A stretch of 64,000 nucleotides of DNA, taken from positions 72,274,453 to 72,338,452 of the forward strand of contig CM049311.1 of assembly GCA_026874595.1 (NCBI GenBank). Reading direction: 5' to 3'. Within the stretch, counting starts at the first letter, position 1; every line of letters starts with the position of its first letter. This document shows positions 50,912 to 63,499 of this stretch, piece after piece. The notes below the pieces were generated by a model. It had not been told where the DNA came from, searched no databases, and was given only the letters and a program-made list of their open reading frames with translations. A program made the position numbers and the translations under genes. This DNA is from Sipunculus nudus. Taxonomy: Eukaryota; Annelida; Sipuncula; Golfingiida; Sipunculidae.

Positions 50912-52736
50912 ATTTTGTTATTTTTTAGTTATTAGCATAAATATAAAACAAGGAGCTTAAATTTTGACCATTGCACAATTCTTTTTTCCTGTTAGTACAT
51001 TTGATTCAATTTTCATAGCAGGTACACGTGGATTTAATTTGTTAAATTCTGAAATTTGAAAATAAAAGCTAACCAAAGAACCCATGGGTCATGGCGCTCA
51101 GCTGATCCTGATTGGACTATAAATGTATCACCACTGTGATACTATATTAAGTTGATGAAGCTTATGAATATCATGGACATGTTGGGCTATTATAAAGGAA
51201 TATAATGTTATATGTGAGTATTTTATATATGACATAACCTGACTGATGGATTAATATGGAGTAAAATATAGTGGTTTATTTTTAATTTATTTGAGAGGGG
51301 TTGAAAATAGCAATATATTTGAGCAAATATGAATGCATTGACAGTATACTAAGCAGTGGTAGAATGATGATAAGGCTGTTTGTTGAAGGGTCTATAGTGT
51401 ATGGAAGTCTGCAAGATTTCAATTTGACAGATATAATGTTATGATTAATATGCTGATGGGGGATCTATGAATTTGTGACTGAATGACATAATATTTCTTT
51501 AGTCTTGACAAGGTATATTATTTTGATGCCCAACATGTCTACATATAACACAATATTGCCATAATTTCTGGCATGTACAAAGGTACATATGAACAAATAG
51601 TCATACAAAATATAAAAATATGAATACATCTGATTCATCTTGTTCTTGTTTACTGAGGCTGACATTGGGATTGGGTTCAAAGAAGGGAACACTGAGGGTA
51701 GCAAGGAGGGGTGGATATAAAGATGGAGAGAAAGGGAATGGAGCATTCAGCAGTACTTAAACACCTGGAAGGTTAAAATCTAAAATATAATGAAATGTAG
51801 ATAAAGTCTGAGAGGAAGAGGTAAACTAAGCCATGGTTGGTTGATATGATTGAAGAAATTGTTGCAAATAATATTTTGACACCTGGCCATGTGTTTCCAT
51901 TGGTTACCTTTTTGATAAGCAGTTTACATATTTGTCTAACAAACCTTATTTTCTATTTTATATGTAACAGTTGCCATAATGTCCCCACTCCACAGGTGGA
52001 AGGACTCAGTGGGGGGGGGGGGGGGGGGATATGATGGGAGTTACAACGCCTGTGTCTCTCTGTATATATTTTCTTTAATTATTAAATTGTATGCTGTTGC
52101 AATAGAACTACCGTATTTGTTCGTGCAAAGGACGACAAAGTTTATCCTAAAAAAAAAAAAGGCGTGAATATCGGTGATCATGTCCGTAGGTGGTAATGTA
52201 CACTCAATAAAGAACAGAACAGTGCTTTGTTTTGGTTTAAATTTATCGTTTATACATCAGATTTACATGCGCACATAGTTCAATAATTGATAAAAAAAAA
52301 GGTTTGCCCTTGCCGCATTGACACAGGAATGTTAACAGAATCAATATATGAAAGCCCTTCTGACAGTAGAGCCAGTGATTTCCCGCGATCGCAGACGGAA
52401 TCGCGGAAATGACAGACCGAAACGGAATTCCCAATCCTGAAAATATATAAGTTTTAAAGTATATTTTGCAAAAAAAATATCATGGCAATTCACTTTAAAC
52501 AGGTACGCAGTGATATAATTGTCGATGCCGCTATCAGCTTGCGAGGCTTAACCATGTACTCAAGATCCGAGAGTACAGCAATCGCGCAAGGGATGCTGGG
52601 AACTTGCTTATGCCATCCAGTAGCACGTAATATGCATATTAATACAAGGATGATTTTTTTTCATATGGTGCCGTATTTACCGCGTAAAATGTTCACGAAT
52701 CCAGTGAATGCGGACGCTGTCAGCTGGCTTGCCATT

Positions 52737-52796
52737 CACGTGACGTCACGGCTATTCCAAGGCAGGGAATAGCCTTTACCGTAAGGTCAAAGGTCG
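52737..52796 (+). promoter_or_regulatory. E-box/CRE/DR1 cluster (copy 5)
   Basis: CACGTG at 52737, the overlapping TGACGTCA and the DR1 at 52784-52796 are unchanged. Confidence 0.45.
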
Positions 52797-53398
52797 ATTG
52801 TAGAGAGTGCTGGCTTGCACACTGACATACATAGAGACTCGCACACCGCACTTCGATTACAAGACAACCAGTAGCACATTATAATTATAAATATGAAGCG
52901 GCCTTTCGACGCGACATTCAATGTTTGTCAAGCTTGTATTATTGGACTACGTCAAAATATGAATGTATTATAACGGGTCAACAAAGTTCAAGAAAGGGAC
53001 CGAGTTTCCGCGGGACGTAAATATGACGAATTTCCTCAAAATTTTATAACGAAATCCCGGATTTGGTATATCCTCTTGGAAAATGATCTATTAAATAGTA
53101 ACCGAATGGAAACCCAGGTTTCTACAAGGTATCATTGAACTTGCACACAGTTAAATTTCGTAATATAACGTAGTTCACGAAAGTCCTACTTGGTCATTAC
53201 CTAATTACGCTTTCCTTTCTCACTGGTACAACGGATTAAATTCGAACCTGACCGACGTCGTTAACGCAAACGTGATATATTTTGTGAGAAAATTTGATGA
53301 CTGTGACATGGTTGTGGACAGGCCAGGAAAATGTAATTTTCGATAGTTTAAGATTAACACGGAATAATAAATGAGGAAGCCTAGTTAAGTAAAGCATT

Positions 53399-53524
53399 AT
53401 GGAAGCCTTTAGTTTCGTGCGCTGTCACTTGTCTACGATAAGCCACTTGTGGATGTGGACGCTGATATGCAGTGTGTGTTTTGGTGATCTCCCTCAAATT
53501 ATCCAGAAGACTGACATTTCTTAG
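53399..53524 (+). CDS. 41-codon signal-peptide-like ORF (copy 5)
   Basis: Same predicted peptide as 3571-3696, with T before ATG as in copy 1. Confidence 0.25.
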   Translation: MEAFSFVRCHLSTISHLWMWTLICSVCFGDLPQIIQKTDIS

Positions 53525-54237
53525 ATAAATTTATCTTTCCTTTTTAAAGAAGAAGGTGTCAATGCCCTGTTATGCACATTCTCTTGACATGTTAATTCTT
53601 AGTGGGTGTCATCTCCTGGATAATAATTTATTACCCAAATTTGGGCCCTAAAATTGACCCTTTGATGTCTCTTGTGATGTTAATTTGAATTGTTGCATAA
53701 TACTCATTCTTTGATATGTTTTATTGATTCCGTTTTGGTCTGCTCCATACCTTTCTATATTACTTTCCTGTTTTCACTTGTTGCATCATAAAAAAAATAT
53801 ACCACTGACCATTTTAAGATTAAAAAATTGTAAAATCCCATTTCAATCATCAGTGTTAAGGTGATCATTATGCTAACAAAGTGATCCTCAGTAGCTGGCA
53901 GCTCTAACTTAAGATGCTGAAAATAATTTGAACCAAACTTTGAGGCTTAACATTGGGGGTCGTCTTGTACACGCATAAATACGGTATTATTCACAGTTTC
54001 AAGGAGCAAGGACTCGTGGGGTGGGGGAAGGGGATGGTGGGAGTTACAACATCCTTGCATATACATACAGGGTATGAAATTAATTCAATAGTGCTCACAG
54101 GAAAAAAAAAGTTTATTCATAATAATTAAATATTTTAAACAGGCAGAAAGATTGAGAAACAAAGCAAAGTGGCCGGGGCAAATAGTTTTACCCATGTCCC
54201 TCATTCCGTCCTTCCGAAATCAAACAGTTGTAAAGCT

Positions 54238-56432
54238 TTTTTTTTCGCAATTCCTGCAGATATTGGCCTGTTTTTGGTGTATGGGCAGATAATGACCAGT
54301 TACAGATCGAGTTGGTGTTTCGTCCCGGTTGACCTATTTTTGACCGTTTTATGGCTCCTGAACATAGAAAATTTCATGAAAAAATAGAAATTTTCATGAC
54401 AAATACAAATGTACGGACTTTTTTTCGCAATGCCTGCAGATATTGGCCTGATATTTGGTGTGTTGGCAGATAATGACCAGTTACAGATTGAGTTCCCATT
54501 TCGGCCTCGTTGACAACTTTTGACCGGTTGACGGCTCCTGAACATAGAAAAATTTCATGAAAAAATAGAAATTTTCATGACAAATACAAATGTACGGACT
54601 TTTTTTCGCAATGCCTGCAGATATTGGCCTGATATTTGGTGTGTTGGCAGATAATGACCAGTTACAGATTGAGTTCCCATTTCGGCCTCGTTGACAACTT
54701 TTGACCGGTTGACGGCTCCTGAACATAGAAAATTTCATGAAAAATAGAAATTTTCATAACAAGTGCACATGTACGGACTTTTTTTTCGCAATGCCTGCAG
54801 ATACGGGCCTGATTATGGTGTGTGGGCAGTTAATGACCAGTTACAGTTTGAGTTCGTGTTTTGTCACAGTTTACCTACTTTTGACCGTTTGACTGCTCCT
54901 GAACAGAGAAAATTTCATGAAAAATAGAAATTGTCATGACAAATGCATATGTACAGACCTTTTTCCGCTATGCCTGCAGATACCGCCCTGAATTTTTATG
55001 TGTAGGCAGATAATGACCAGTTACAGATCGAGTTCGCGTTTTGTCCCGGTTGACCTACTTTTGACCGTTTTACGGCTCCTAAACATACAAAATTTCATGA
55101 AAAATAGAAATTTTCATGAGAAATGTACATGTACAGCCTTTTATTAGCCCTCAGCTCATAGGCTGATGGGCTATTGTCGTTACCCAAGCTTTCCGTCTGT
55201 CTGTCCGTCCGTCTGTCCAACCGGCATCCGTTAACTTTCCCCTTGTGAGCAGGATATCTCTAAAAGGATTCACCGTTGGAATTTTATTTCATCAGTGAAG
55301 ATGTATATAGATAAAATCTCGGTAAAGTTGAAAGATGGGTGACCTTGACCCATTTTTCTACATTTTAGAGCTGATTATAGAAAAACATTCAGAAGCTCAT
55401 ATCTCAGGAACCATTGTGTGGTTTTTTTTTACAAAAAAAAACTATGATCATTGGGACTGATGGTATGTATGTGCTGCACAATTTTGGTGGTGCCACCTGC
55501 AATTTCTGATTTTTTTACAATTTTTATCCGATTTTTAATTTTGGTCTTGTGAGCGAAATATCTCTAAAAGAATTCACTGTTGGAATTTTATTTCATCAGT
55601 GAAGATGTATATCAACAAAATCTTTGTAAAGTTGGAAGATGGGTGACCTTGACCTATTTTTCATTTGTTTTAGAGCTGATTATACAAAAACACTCAGAAG
55701 CTTAAATCTCAGGAAGCATTGTGTGGATTTTCACAAAACTTACTATGATCATTGTAAATGATGGTCTGTACGTGCTGCACAATTTTTGTGGCACCACCTA
55801 CCATTTCTGATTTTTAATGTATTTTTATCGGATTTTTTAATTTTGGCCTTTTGTGCAGATATCTCCAAAGGTATTCAACACAGGAACTTCATTTCTTCAG
55901 TGCTATTGCATATTAAAAAATCTTGGTCAAGTTCAAAGATGGGTGATCTTGACCTACGTTTCAAGGCCACAGAGCTTAGAATAGAAAAAAACTTAGGAGC
56001 TTATTTCTCAGGAAGCATTTGGTGGATTGTTATGAAATATGGTACATTCTTCTCCAATTTAAACTTATAACTGATCATCAGCTTTTGTTAATATTCTAGT
56101 TTCGCAATGCAATGCTTACAGATACTGGCCTAATGTTTGGTCTATGTGCGCATAATGACCACTTACTGATCGAGTTCGCGTTTCGTTCCAGGTGACCTAT
56201 TTTTGACCATATGACAGATCCTGAACATAGAAAATTTCATGAAAAACAGAATTTTTTTTTTAAATGCACATGTATGGACTTTTTTCACTATGCCTGCAGA
56301 TACTGGCCTGATTTTTGGTGTTTTGCTTGATAATGACCCGTTACAGATCGAGTTTGCATTTTGCCCTTGTTGACCGACGTTTGACCATATGACAGCTCCT
56401 GAACTTAAAGAAAATTACAAAATGTAACAAAT
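54238..56432 (+). repeat. ~181 bp array, interrupted (copy 5)
   Basis: Same seven-monomer structure as 4408-6605, split by the nested element. Confidence 0.9.
55144..56099 (+). mobile_element. Nested hairpin-headed element (copy 5)
   Basis: Same head hairpin, core monomers and CTAG end (56096-56099) as 5315-6272. It has private changes at about 55555 (GAGCGAAATATC) and about 55812. Confidence 0.65.
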
Positions 56433-58382
56433 ACCGGTATTTCTAATTTGCCCCAGGCGGGGGCATTCGTGTCGTTCCGACACATTTAGTTTGGCTTGAA
56501 ATTTCAAATTTCAAAGGTTAACAGATTACGTCCATATGTGGACCTACTGTAAAAAAAATCAAATGTACCTACAAGAAAAAAGTGCCATGGTCAAAATTGG
56601 GGAAAATTTAAGCTTCCAATTTAATATTTATGCCATTATCTTAAAAAAATTTACAACACTTTGATCTAATTTTGGGTATAGAATTGAATTTTGATTACTC
56701 AAAAGTTATATCCCTGAAAACAAGGCCTTAGCTTTAACATATATTGTGGTCAGTGATCAAATGTCTTTCCTCATTTTTAGCGAACCTGTCAGCTTATGCA
56801 ATGGTGCGGCGTCTTCCGTCGTGCGTCGTCTGTACGTTAGCCATAGCTATCTCAAAAACGGCAGAAGCTAGCATCACCAATTTCTTTTGCAAATAATCAG
56901 TCATCCAAAAAACTATATCGGATTTTGTTTTTTTTTTCTAACTGCATTTTCTTAGATTTTATAGGGAAAAAAGCTAAAAAAAGCTTTAAAAATCTTCTTC
57001 ACCGAAACTGTCCAGCCAAATTGTCAAATATTTCACAGAAATGATCCTTGGAACAATCTTTCTCAAGTTTGTTCGAATGGTTCCAGTCCGGAGATTTTTG
57101 GCCGAGTTACAGGAGGTTGAACTTTGTTAACTGTGCAAAAAAGCATATTAAAATTTAAATCTCAGAAACGGCTGTAGCTTTCATCACCAAATTTTATGCC
57201 AATGTTGGTCACATAGGTCATATCTGAAATTGAGGTATTGGTGGCGCCACCTGCATCGGACTTTTTTTTGTACGGGGTCATCAGTGCCTGTATCACACTG
57301 AGGGCTACAAAAAACTTCTTCTCTGAAACCATATGGCCAAAATGTTTAATATCGCACAGAAATGATCCTAGGGTAGTGCTTTCTGAAGTTTGTTCAAATG
57401 GTCTCTTTTCAGTGACTTTTGGCTAGGTTATGGGAAGCTGCATTTAGTCATATGCCATAACAGCCCATTTTAGCTCAGCGGCTACAAAGATCTTCTTCTC
57501 AAAAACCACTGGGCCAAATTCTTAAATCTCACATTAATTATCCTCAGATGTTGATAATTCAAGTTTGTTCAAATGGTTTTGGTTCACTGCTTTTTGGATG
57601 AGTTACGGGAAGCTGAACTTAGCCAGTTTGCTGTATCGTCCTATATTAGTTATAAACCTGCGAAACGTTTTCTGACTGATATCGCTGAAGCCGGTTTGTT
57701 AAAGACAACTGTACGTGGATTATGTATTATTGGTATCCCTACTCAACTTAATTCAAGAATTTTCCATTAATGAGATATATCTGTATTTTAATTTGCATTC
57801 AGTATGCATCCGTAATAATTTTACATATATTCCTGATTTCTTTTTTATAAAAAGTCAGCTGAAAAGCATTTTGTATTTGGAAAATAAATTTCAAAGTTAT
57901 TTCAAGTAGGGACCACTTTTGTGTTCAGATTGCAGCACTTGGTTTACCATTGGCAGACTGCCAGTGCCTTGATGTTGGCCATTAGCCAAGATGATGTCAG
58001 CTCTATAAATAGTTTTGACACAGTGCCAGGATTGGAAGAAGTGCAGCCAGGTATAGGTCAAGAGTTCACTCAGTGCAGTAGCTGCATTCTATTTATAGCT
58101 TTGGCAGACTGCTCACTGCATCATATTTGGCCCAAAAGTTCAGCCTGAATCTATTTATAGTTTTGGCAGACTGCCAACTGAGTCAGAATATGCAACAGGT
58201 CAAGAGTTCACTCAGTGCAGCCAGGTACAGGTCAAAAGTTCACTCAGTCTAGCCAGGTGCAGGTCAAGAGTTCACTCAGTGCAGTAGCTTGAGGCAGCAA
58301 TTTGTCACAGGTCACTCAGGGGCAACTGTCTGACTCACCTAAGCCTTGTCAGCCCAGTGAAAACTCTGGGGAAGTTTGATGT

Positions 58383-60369
58383 ATTGGACTGATATTTTGA
58401 CCTGTCTATGCGTCTTTGATGGTATTCTCATTTACAAGACAGGTGGTGCCACCTACATTGACTTTTGCAGTGTATGCGCCTGCTTATTTCTATAGAGGAA
58501 TTTGATACATCAGCCTAAAATTGGGCATGCATATACATATCGGGTAGCTTTATAGTGTACAAGACTGGTGGCGCCACCCACTGTAATTTTTGCACAGTGT
58601 ATGTCCCTGCTTATTTTACAGGAGGGGTTTGACATATCAGTCTGACGTTGGGCATATGTATATATCTCTTCGTTGTTTATAAGACTGGTGGTGCCAGCTA
58701 CAATCATTGTATCCACCAAAACAGAGTTGCGATGCTGCCGCCATCGCCGCATAGGTTTCCGGAGAACTCCTCCAAACAGAATTTTTTAAAATTCTAAATT
58801 TTAATCGGTCACATGTGAACTGCTGCGCCCTCATTTTTGGTTGACCTCTGTACTTTCCTCTCTGCCCAGCGTCCATTTGTGCATCTGTCTCCACAAATAA
58901 ACCCACATATCTGGAGAACCGTTTGACCGATCAGGCTAAAAATGTAACCTTTGGAAAGCTTTATAACATACACTTAAAATGGTGGCGCCATCTGCAACCA
59001 TTTTTGCACAGTGTCCATCTGTTCATCTGCCTTGGGATAACTTGGGATATCTCTGCAATTGTTGGACTTATCCACCCGATATTTTGCATGTGTATACATC
59101 CTGGACAGCTTTCTTGATTTTATGACAGGTGGCGCCACCTAAATTCATGTTAAAGCTGCAGACATCCAAGCTCACATTTCGGGAGCCGTTTGACCAGTTG
59201 GGCCAAAATTTTGCATGTGTATAGATCTCCCATAGCTCCTCATCATACGCAAAACTGGTGGTGCCACCTGCAACCATTTTTGCACAGCGTCCATCTGTTC
59301 ATCTGCCTTGGGATAAAATCACTCATATCCCGGCAGTGGTTTGACTTATCCGCCGGATATTTTGCAGGTTTATACATCATTGAAAGCTCTCTTCATTTTA
59401 TGACAGGTGGCGCCACCTACATTCAAATTTACGCTGCAGAAATCCAAGCTCATATCTCAGGAACCATTTGACCGATCGGGCAAAAATTTTGCATGTTTAT
59501 AGATCTCACATAGCTCTTTATCATACGCTAAACTGGTGGCACCACCTGCTATCATTTTCGCACAGCGTGCGTCTGTTTGTTTGCCGTGGGATAAAATCAC
59601 TCGTATCTCGGCAGTGATTTGACATATCTGCCTAAAATTTTGCAGGTTTATACATCTTGAATAGCTTTCTGGATTTTGTGGCAGGTGGCGCCTTCTACAT
59701 TAATGTATACGCTGCACACATTAAGGCTTATATCTCAGGACTGGTTTGACCACCTGCAATCATTTTTGCGCAGTGTGCGTCTGTTTGTTTGCCGTGGGAT
59801 AAAATCACTCATATCTCGGCAGTGGTTTGACTTATCTGCCCAGAATTTTGCATGATTATACATCTTAGAAAGCTTTCTGGATTTTTTGGCAGGTGGCGCC
59901 ACCTACATTTATGTATATGCTGCAGACATTCAGGCTTATTGGGCAAAAATTTTGCATGTTTATAGATCTCACATAGCTCTTTATCATACCCTAAACTGGT
60001 GGCACCACCTGCAATCATTTTTGCACAGCGTGCGTCTGTTTGTTTGCCATGGGATAAAATCACTCATATCTCGGCAGTGGTTTGACATATCTGCCTAAAA
60101 TTATGCAGGTTTATACATCTTGGATAGCTTTCTGGATTTTGTTGCAGGTGGCGCCACCTCCATTTATATATACGCTGCAGACATTAAGGCTTATATCTCA
60201 GGACTGGTTTGACATATCCCCCTGAAATTTTGCATGTGTATAAATCTTACATAGCTCTTAATCATACACAAAATTGGTGGTGCTACCTGCCACCATTTTT
60301 GCACAGCGTCCGTCTGTTTTTCTGCCGTGGGCTAAATTCACTCATATGTCAGTAGTGGTTTGACTTATC
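58383..60369 (+). repeat. GGTGGCGCCACC array, truncated (copy 5)
   Basis: This is the first half of the dimeric array only. It stops within a monomer at TTTGACTTATC and continues into the diverged tail at 60370. Confidence 0.88.
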
Positions 60370-60556
60370 TGCCAGCTTTCCGGATTTTGTGGTAGGTGGT
60401 GCAACCTACATACACATTTTGGCTGAAGGCAAACAAGCTATTATGCAACACACCTCACTCTATTTCCCCTTGCCACTCAATCCATGCCTCACTTCACCTT
60501 TCCCACTCTGATTTTGGCGGATACAAGTAGTCGCTTGTTGACTACCCAAATTCTAG
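60370..60556 (+). mobile_element. Diverged Helitron-like element tail at array edge
   Basis: This segment aligns with the end of the 12.45 kb unit (about 12258-12441) but with many more differences than exist between array copies, by eye around 15%. It therefore predates the array. It keeps the hairpin GTAGTCG-CTTGT-TGACTAC (60527-60545; one pair is now G-T) followed by CTAG at 60553-60556. Similarity ends after CTAG and a short T run, which marks the 3' end of the element. It probably belonged to a separate insertion of the same family and formed the partner for the array's right edge. Confidence 0.7.
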
Positions 60557-60950
60557 TTTTTGTGTTATGTGCCCCCATGCCAGAATTGCAGCAGTGATGT
60601 TTGTTTAATTGTTTCTTGTTCTAAGTGTTTAGTACTTGCATTGTTCATATACATGTTACACATGTTCTTGGAAAAGTAATGGTCCAGCATTGAAGCATTA
60701 TACCTGGTGTAATCTCATTGCACAGGTTTGCATTAGACCTGTAGGCCTTGTTTACAAAGTGCATAATGTTTGGGCCCATAACTTTTTTACGTAAATTACG
60801 AAATCAATGACCTAATTACGTAATACTGACCTAATACTTGGCATGTACATAGGAATTATATAGGGGAATATTTATGGTAAAAATGAAGAAAAACAACTGA
60901 GTGGTTTTGACACTAGGCAGTCCTGAAATGTAAAAAAAGTTTTTTATAAC
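60557..60950. other. Array flank with inverted homologue of unit 563-725
   Basis: 60557-60720 shows nothing recognisable. The motif at 60724-60750, with CATTAGACCTGTAGGCC, matches unit 131-157 in direct orientation. From 60757 to about 60945 the sequence is the reverse complement of unit 563-725 with clear divergence: both contain ATAATGTTT.GGCCCATAACTT, GCATGTACAT and GGCAGTCCTGAA on the same strand sense. An insertion of about 35 bases separates the two matching parts. No gene is visible. Confidence 0.65.
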
Positions 60951-61797
60951 AAGGGACCCATGGGTCACGGCGCTCAGCTGTTATATATGATAAAAAAAAA
61001 TATGATTTGGAAATGAGGCACATGCTGGTTCTGTGCGGTAATAAACATAAGCTGTATTATGAGTTGTTGGTGTTAAGCTTATGTATGATTATGATGGTAT
61101 CATCAGAGACAGGGAAGAGGATTCATACCATTTATTTTGTTAACAAATAAAGTGCTTTTGTCACACAGATTTTGACTTAGCCATATAACTTATAAGCAGC
61201 ACAAATAATATAGGGGTTTAACTATTTATTAAATTTTTAAAATTTAATTACAAATATTGTGCCATATATAATTTTTATTAAAAATAATAAGGGAATCATG
61301 ATTTTTTAAAAATATAACTGAAATGATTATTAAAATAATATTATAGAACATATTCATGAATGCATTCATGAATACATTTTGAAAGTATTTGCACTGGTAT
61401 TCAAATACTTTAATTTATTCCTGAATTCCCATTCTTATGCAAGAAATTTTATAACAGAGTATATATTCTATTCGTATTCAAATACATTTGCAATGTATTT
61501 GCACCATGTCTGGTATTTATTCAGTTTTAGCCAAACAATGATGTTGAGAATCCAGAATATACAAAATTCACAAATTTAAATAATGATCATAAGTACCTGG
61601 TTTTATGGCTTTTATTTATATTTTAAAAAAAAATGTAATATATTCACCTTGGACTACCTTCACATCAATCTACACACTAGACACAGTAGGAATCTCGATT
61701 AATATTATCAACTGCATCTTTGATTTCCTTCATATGATCCCTAACGATTAGTAATGAATAATAAGATTTATATTTTTTCATTAAAATTTCACTAAAC
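60951..61797. repeat. 847 bp direct repeat, first copy
   Basis: The repeat opens with GACCCATGGGTC (60955-60966, a perfect palindrome) and CGCTCAGCTGTTATATATG, and recurs 847 bases later at visibly lower identity than the array copies. The interior is AT-rich, with GTATTTG..CAAATAC and CATTCATGAATG inverted repeats near 61350-61410. The 66-codon frame at 61379-61579 is low complexity and is not a gene. Confidence 0.8.
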
Positions 61798-62648
61798 AAG
61801 GGATCAATGGGTCACGGCGCTCAGCTGTTATATATGATAAAAAAATATGATTTAGAAATGAGGCACATGCTGGTTTTGTGGTAATAAAAATAAGCTGTAT
61901 TATCAGTTGTTGTTGTTTAGCTTATGTATGATTTTGATAGTACCTTTGGAGACAGGAAAGAGGATTAATTTCATTTATTTTATTAACAAATGGAGTGCGA
62001 TTGTCACACAGATTTTGACTTGGCTATATAACTTATAAGCAGAACATATAATATAAGAGTTTAACTATTTATTAAAAAAATTACAAATATTGTCCCAAAT
62101 ATAATTTTTATTAAAATTAATAAGAGAATAGTATGATTTTTTCAAATAAAATATAACTGAAATGATTATAAAAATAATATTAAAGAATATATTCATGAAT
62201 GCATTCATTAATACATTTTGAAAATATTTGCACTGGTATTCATATACTTTCATTTTTACCTGAATTGCCATTCTTATGAAAGAAATTTTATAATAGAGTA
62301 CATATTCATATTCGTGTTTAAATACAATTGCAAAGTATTCGCACCATGTCTGGTATTTATTCAGTTTTCACCAAACAATGATGTTGAGAATCCAGAATAT
62401 ACAAAATTCACACATTTAAATAATGATTAAAGTACCTGGTTTTATGGCTTTTATTTATATTTAAAAAAATGTAATATATTCATTTTGGACTAATTTCACA
62501 TCAATGTCCTAACTATAGACACAGTAGGAATCTAGATAATAATATTATCAACTGCATCTTTGTCTGTCATTAATTTCCTTCATATGATCCCTAATGATTA
62601 GTAATGAATAATATGATTTACTTTTTTATCATTAAAATTGAACTGAAA
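61798..62648. repeat. 847 bp direct repeat, second copy
   Basis: This is the tandem partner of the previous repeat, ending near the ATTAGTAATGAATAAT motif (62598-62613). The opening palindrome has decayed to GATCAATGGGTC. Many substitutions and small indels separate the copies, so this duplication is older than the 12.45 kb array. ORFs here are AT-rich noise. Confidence 0.8.
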
Positions 62649-63085
62649 AATACCATAGGTGACTGCATGGTGTTATTTGGAATACGTGACATTCTATCCA
62701 TCGATACAAGATTCTTATATCATCGGTAACTGCAAGTTAATTTCCTGTTATTATCAACTAACAAATTCCTTTTCTATTTTTCTTTAATTTGTTATTAAAA
62801 ACCAATAAAAATTTATTAATTTATTGTTTATTGTTATGTTGTTGGTTAAAACTACTAGATGAGTTGGGTTGGACACCTGGATCAACTGTCGCTGGCCATT
62901 CTATAATAAGCTGCCTGGAGCCCCAGTTTATGCCTCGCCTCGAGCATGCATAATTTGCTGAAAGTTCAACAAGGTCAATAGTGCAACAAATAGTTGAAAC
63001 AATCTTTCAAATGGTGATACAAGCACCAAATTTGGCAAAAATACTTCTTAGACATTACTCTTTTGAAAAAGTACGCGGGCCACTT
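62649..63085. other. No gene recognised
   Basis: AT-rich to about 62860, then more mixed sequence. There is no long ORF, RNA gene or tandem structure. Confidence 0.5.
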
Positions 63086-63091
63086 AAAAAT

Positions 63092-63129
63092 CAAGATGGC
63101 TGCCCATTTTTTCCAAGATGGCCGCCATG
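63092..63129 (+). repeat. Paired AAGATGGC motifs, probable dispersed repeat
   Basis: CAAGATGGCTGCC and CAAGATGGCCGCC stand 22 bases apart. AAGATGGCNGCC resembles the YY1 binding site. From memory, similar paired motifs occur in dispersed repeats of many invertebrates, so a repeat fragment is more likely than a promoter. The stretch 63130-63499 holds nothing else recognisable and is the 3' side of the minus-strand gene. Confidence 0.4.
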
Positions 63130-63499
63130 CAGACAATAAATGGGATATTTACCACAGAATCTCACCACTTTGATCAATTTGGATGATCGTGGTGTCTAAA
63201 AGTAGGTTTTTGACTATGGGAAAGCTAAAATTTCACTTCTCAACCTTCTAAGGAGCCCCTTTTTATCATTTTTTGCAAAAATGGTGAAAAAGTATACATA
63301 GACTATAACATGTTCTATGAAATATTTGAATTATAAGAATGTAAAACTGGAACTTTAAAAAATGTTGATTTTTTTTGGTGGAGGTAACCGCTTCCATTTT
63401 TTTGTTTGCTTAACTAAGCTATATACATCAACAAAATTCAATTCAATCAGTCCATACGAGGTTGGGCATGCCTGTCATCCAGATGAATTTAAATTTGGC

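Larger units (their letters stand above)
52111..53984. mobile_element. Inverted-end TA-flanked segment (copy 5)
   Basis: Same ends and TA flanks as 2285-4156, 1874 bases long. Confidence 0.55.
49823..60369. repeat. Tandem 12.45 kb unit, copy 5, 3'-truncated
   Basis: This copy follows the others closely up to TTTGACTTATC at 60359-60369 (unit position about 10538). The last 1.7 kb of the GGTGGCGCCACC array is missing. The sequence then jumps to a diverged element tail that matches unit positions from about 12258. Private changes include a short deletion (CAGTGAAAACTC at about 58357) and GATTTTTAATG at about 55810. The block at copy 1 6950-8084 lies here at about 56777-57908, and the minisatellite region at about 57909-58343. 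Confidence 0.93.

Noticed and set aside
1-60369. Tandem rRNA, histone or snRNA gene cluster
   Set aside because: A ~12 kb tandem unit invites this idea, but no rRNA, histone or snRNA sequence is recognisable in the unit.
63092-63129. YY1-driven promoter for the minus-strand gene
   Set aside because: The motifs lie downstream of that gene's stop codon, and paired AAGATGGC motifs are common in dispersed invertebrate repeats.
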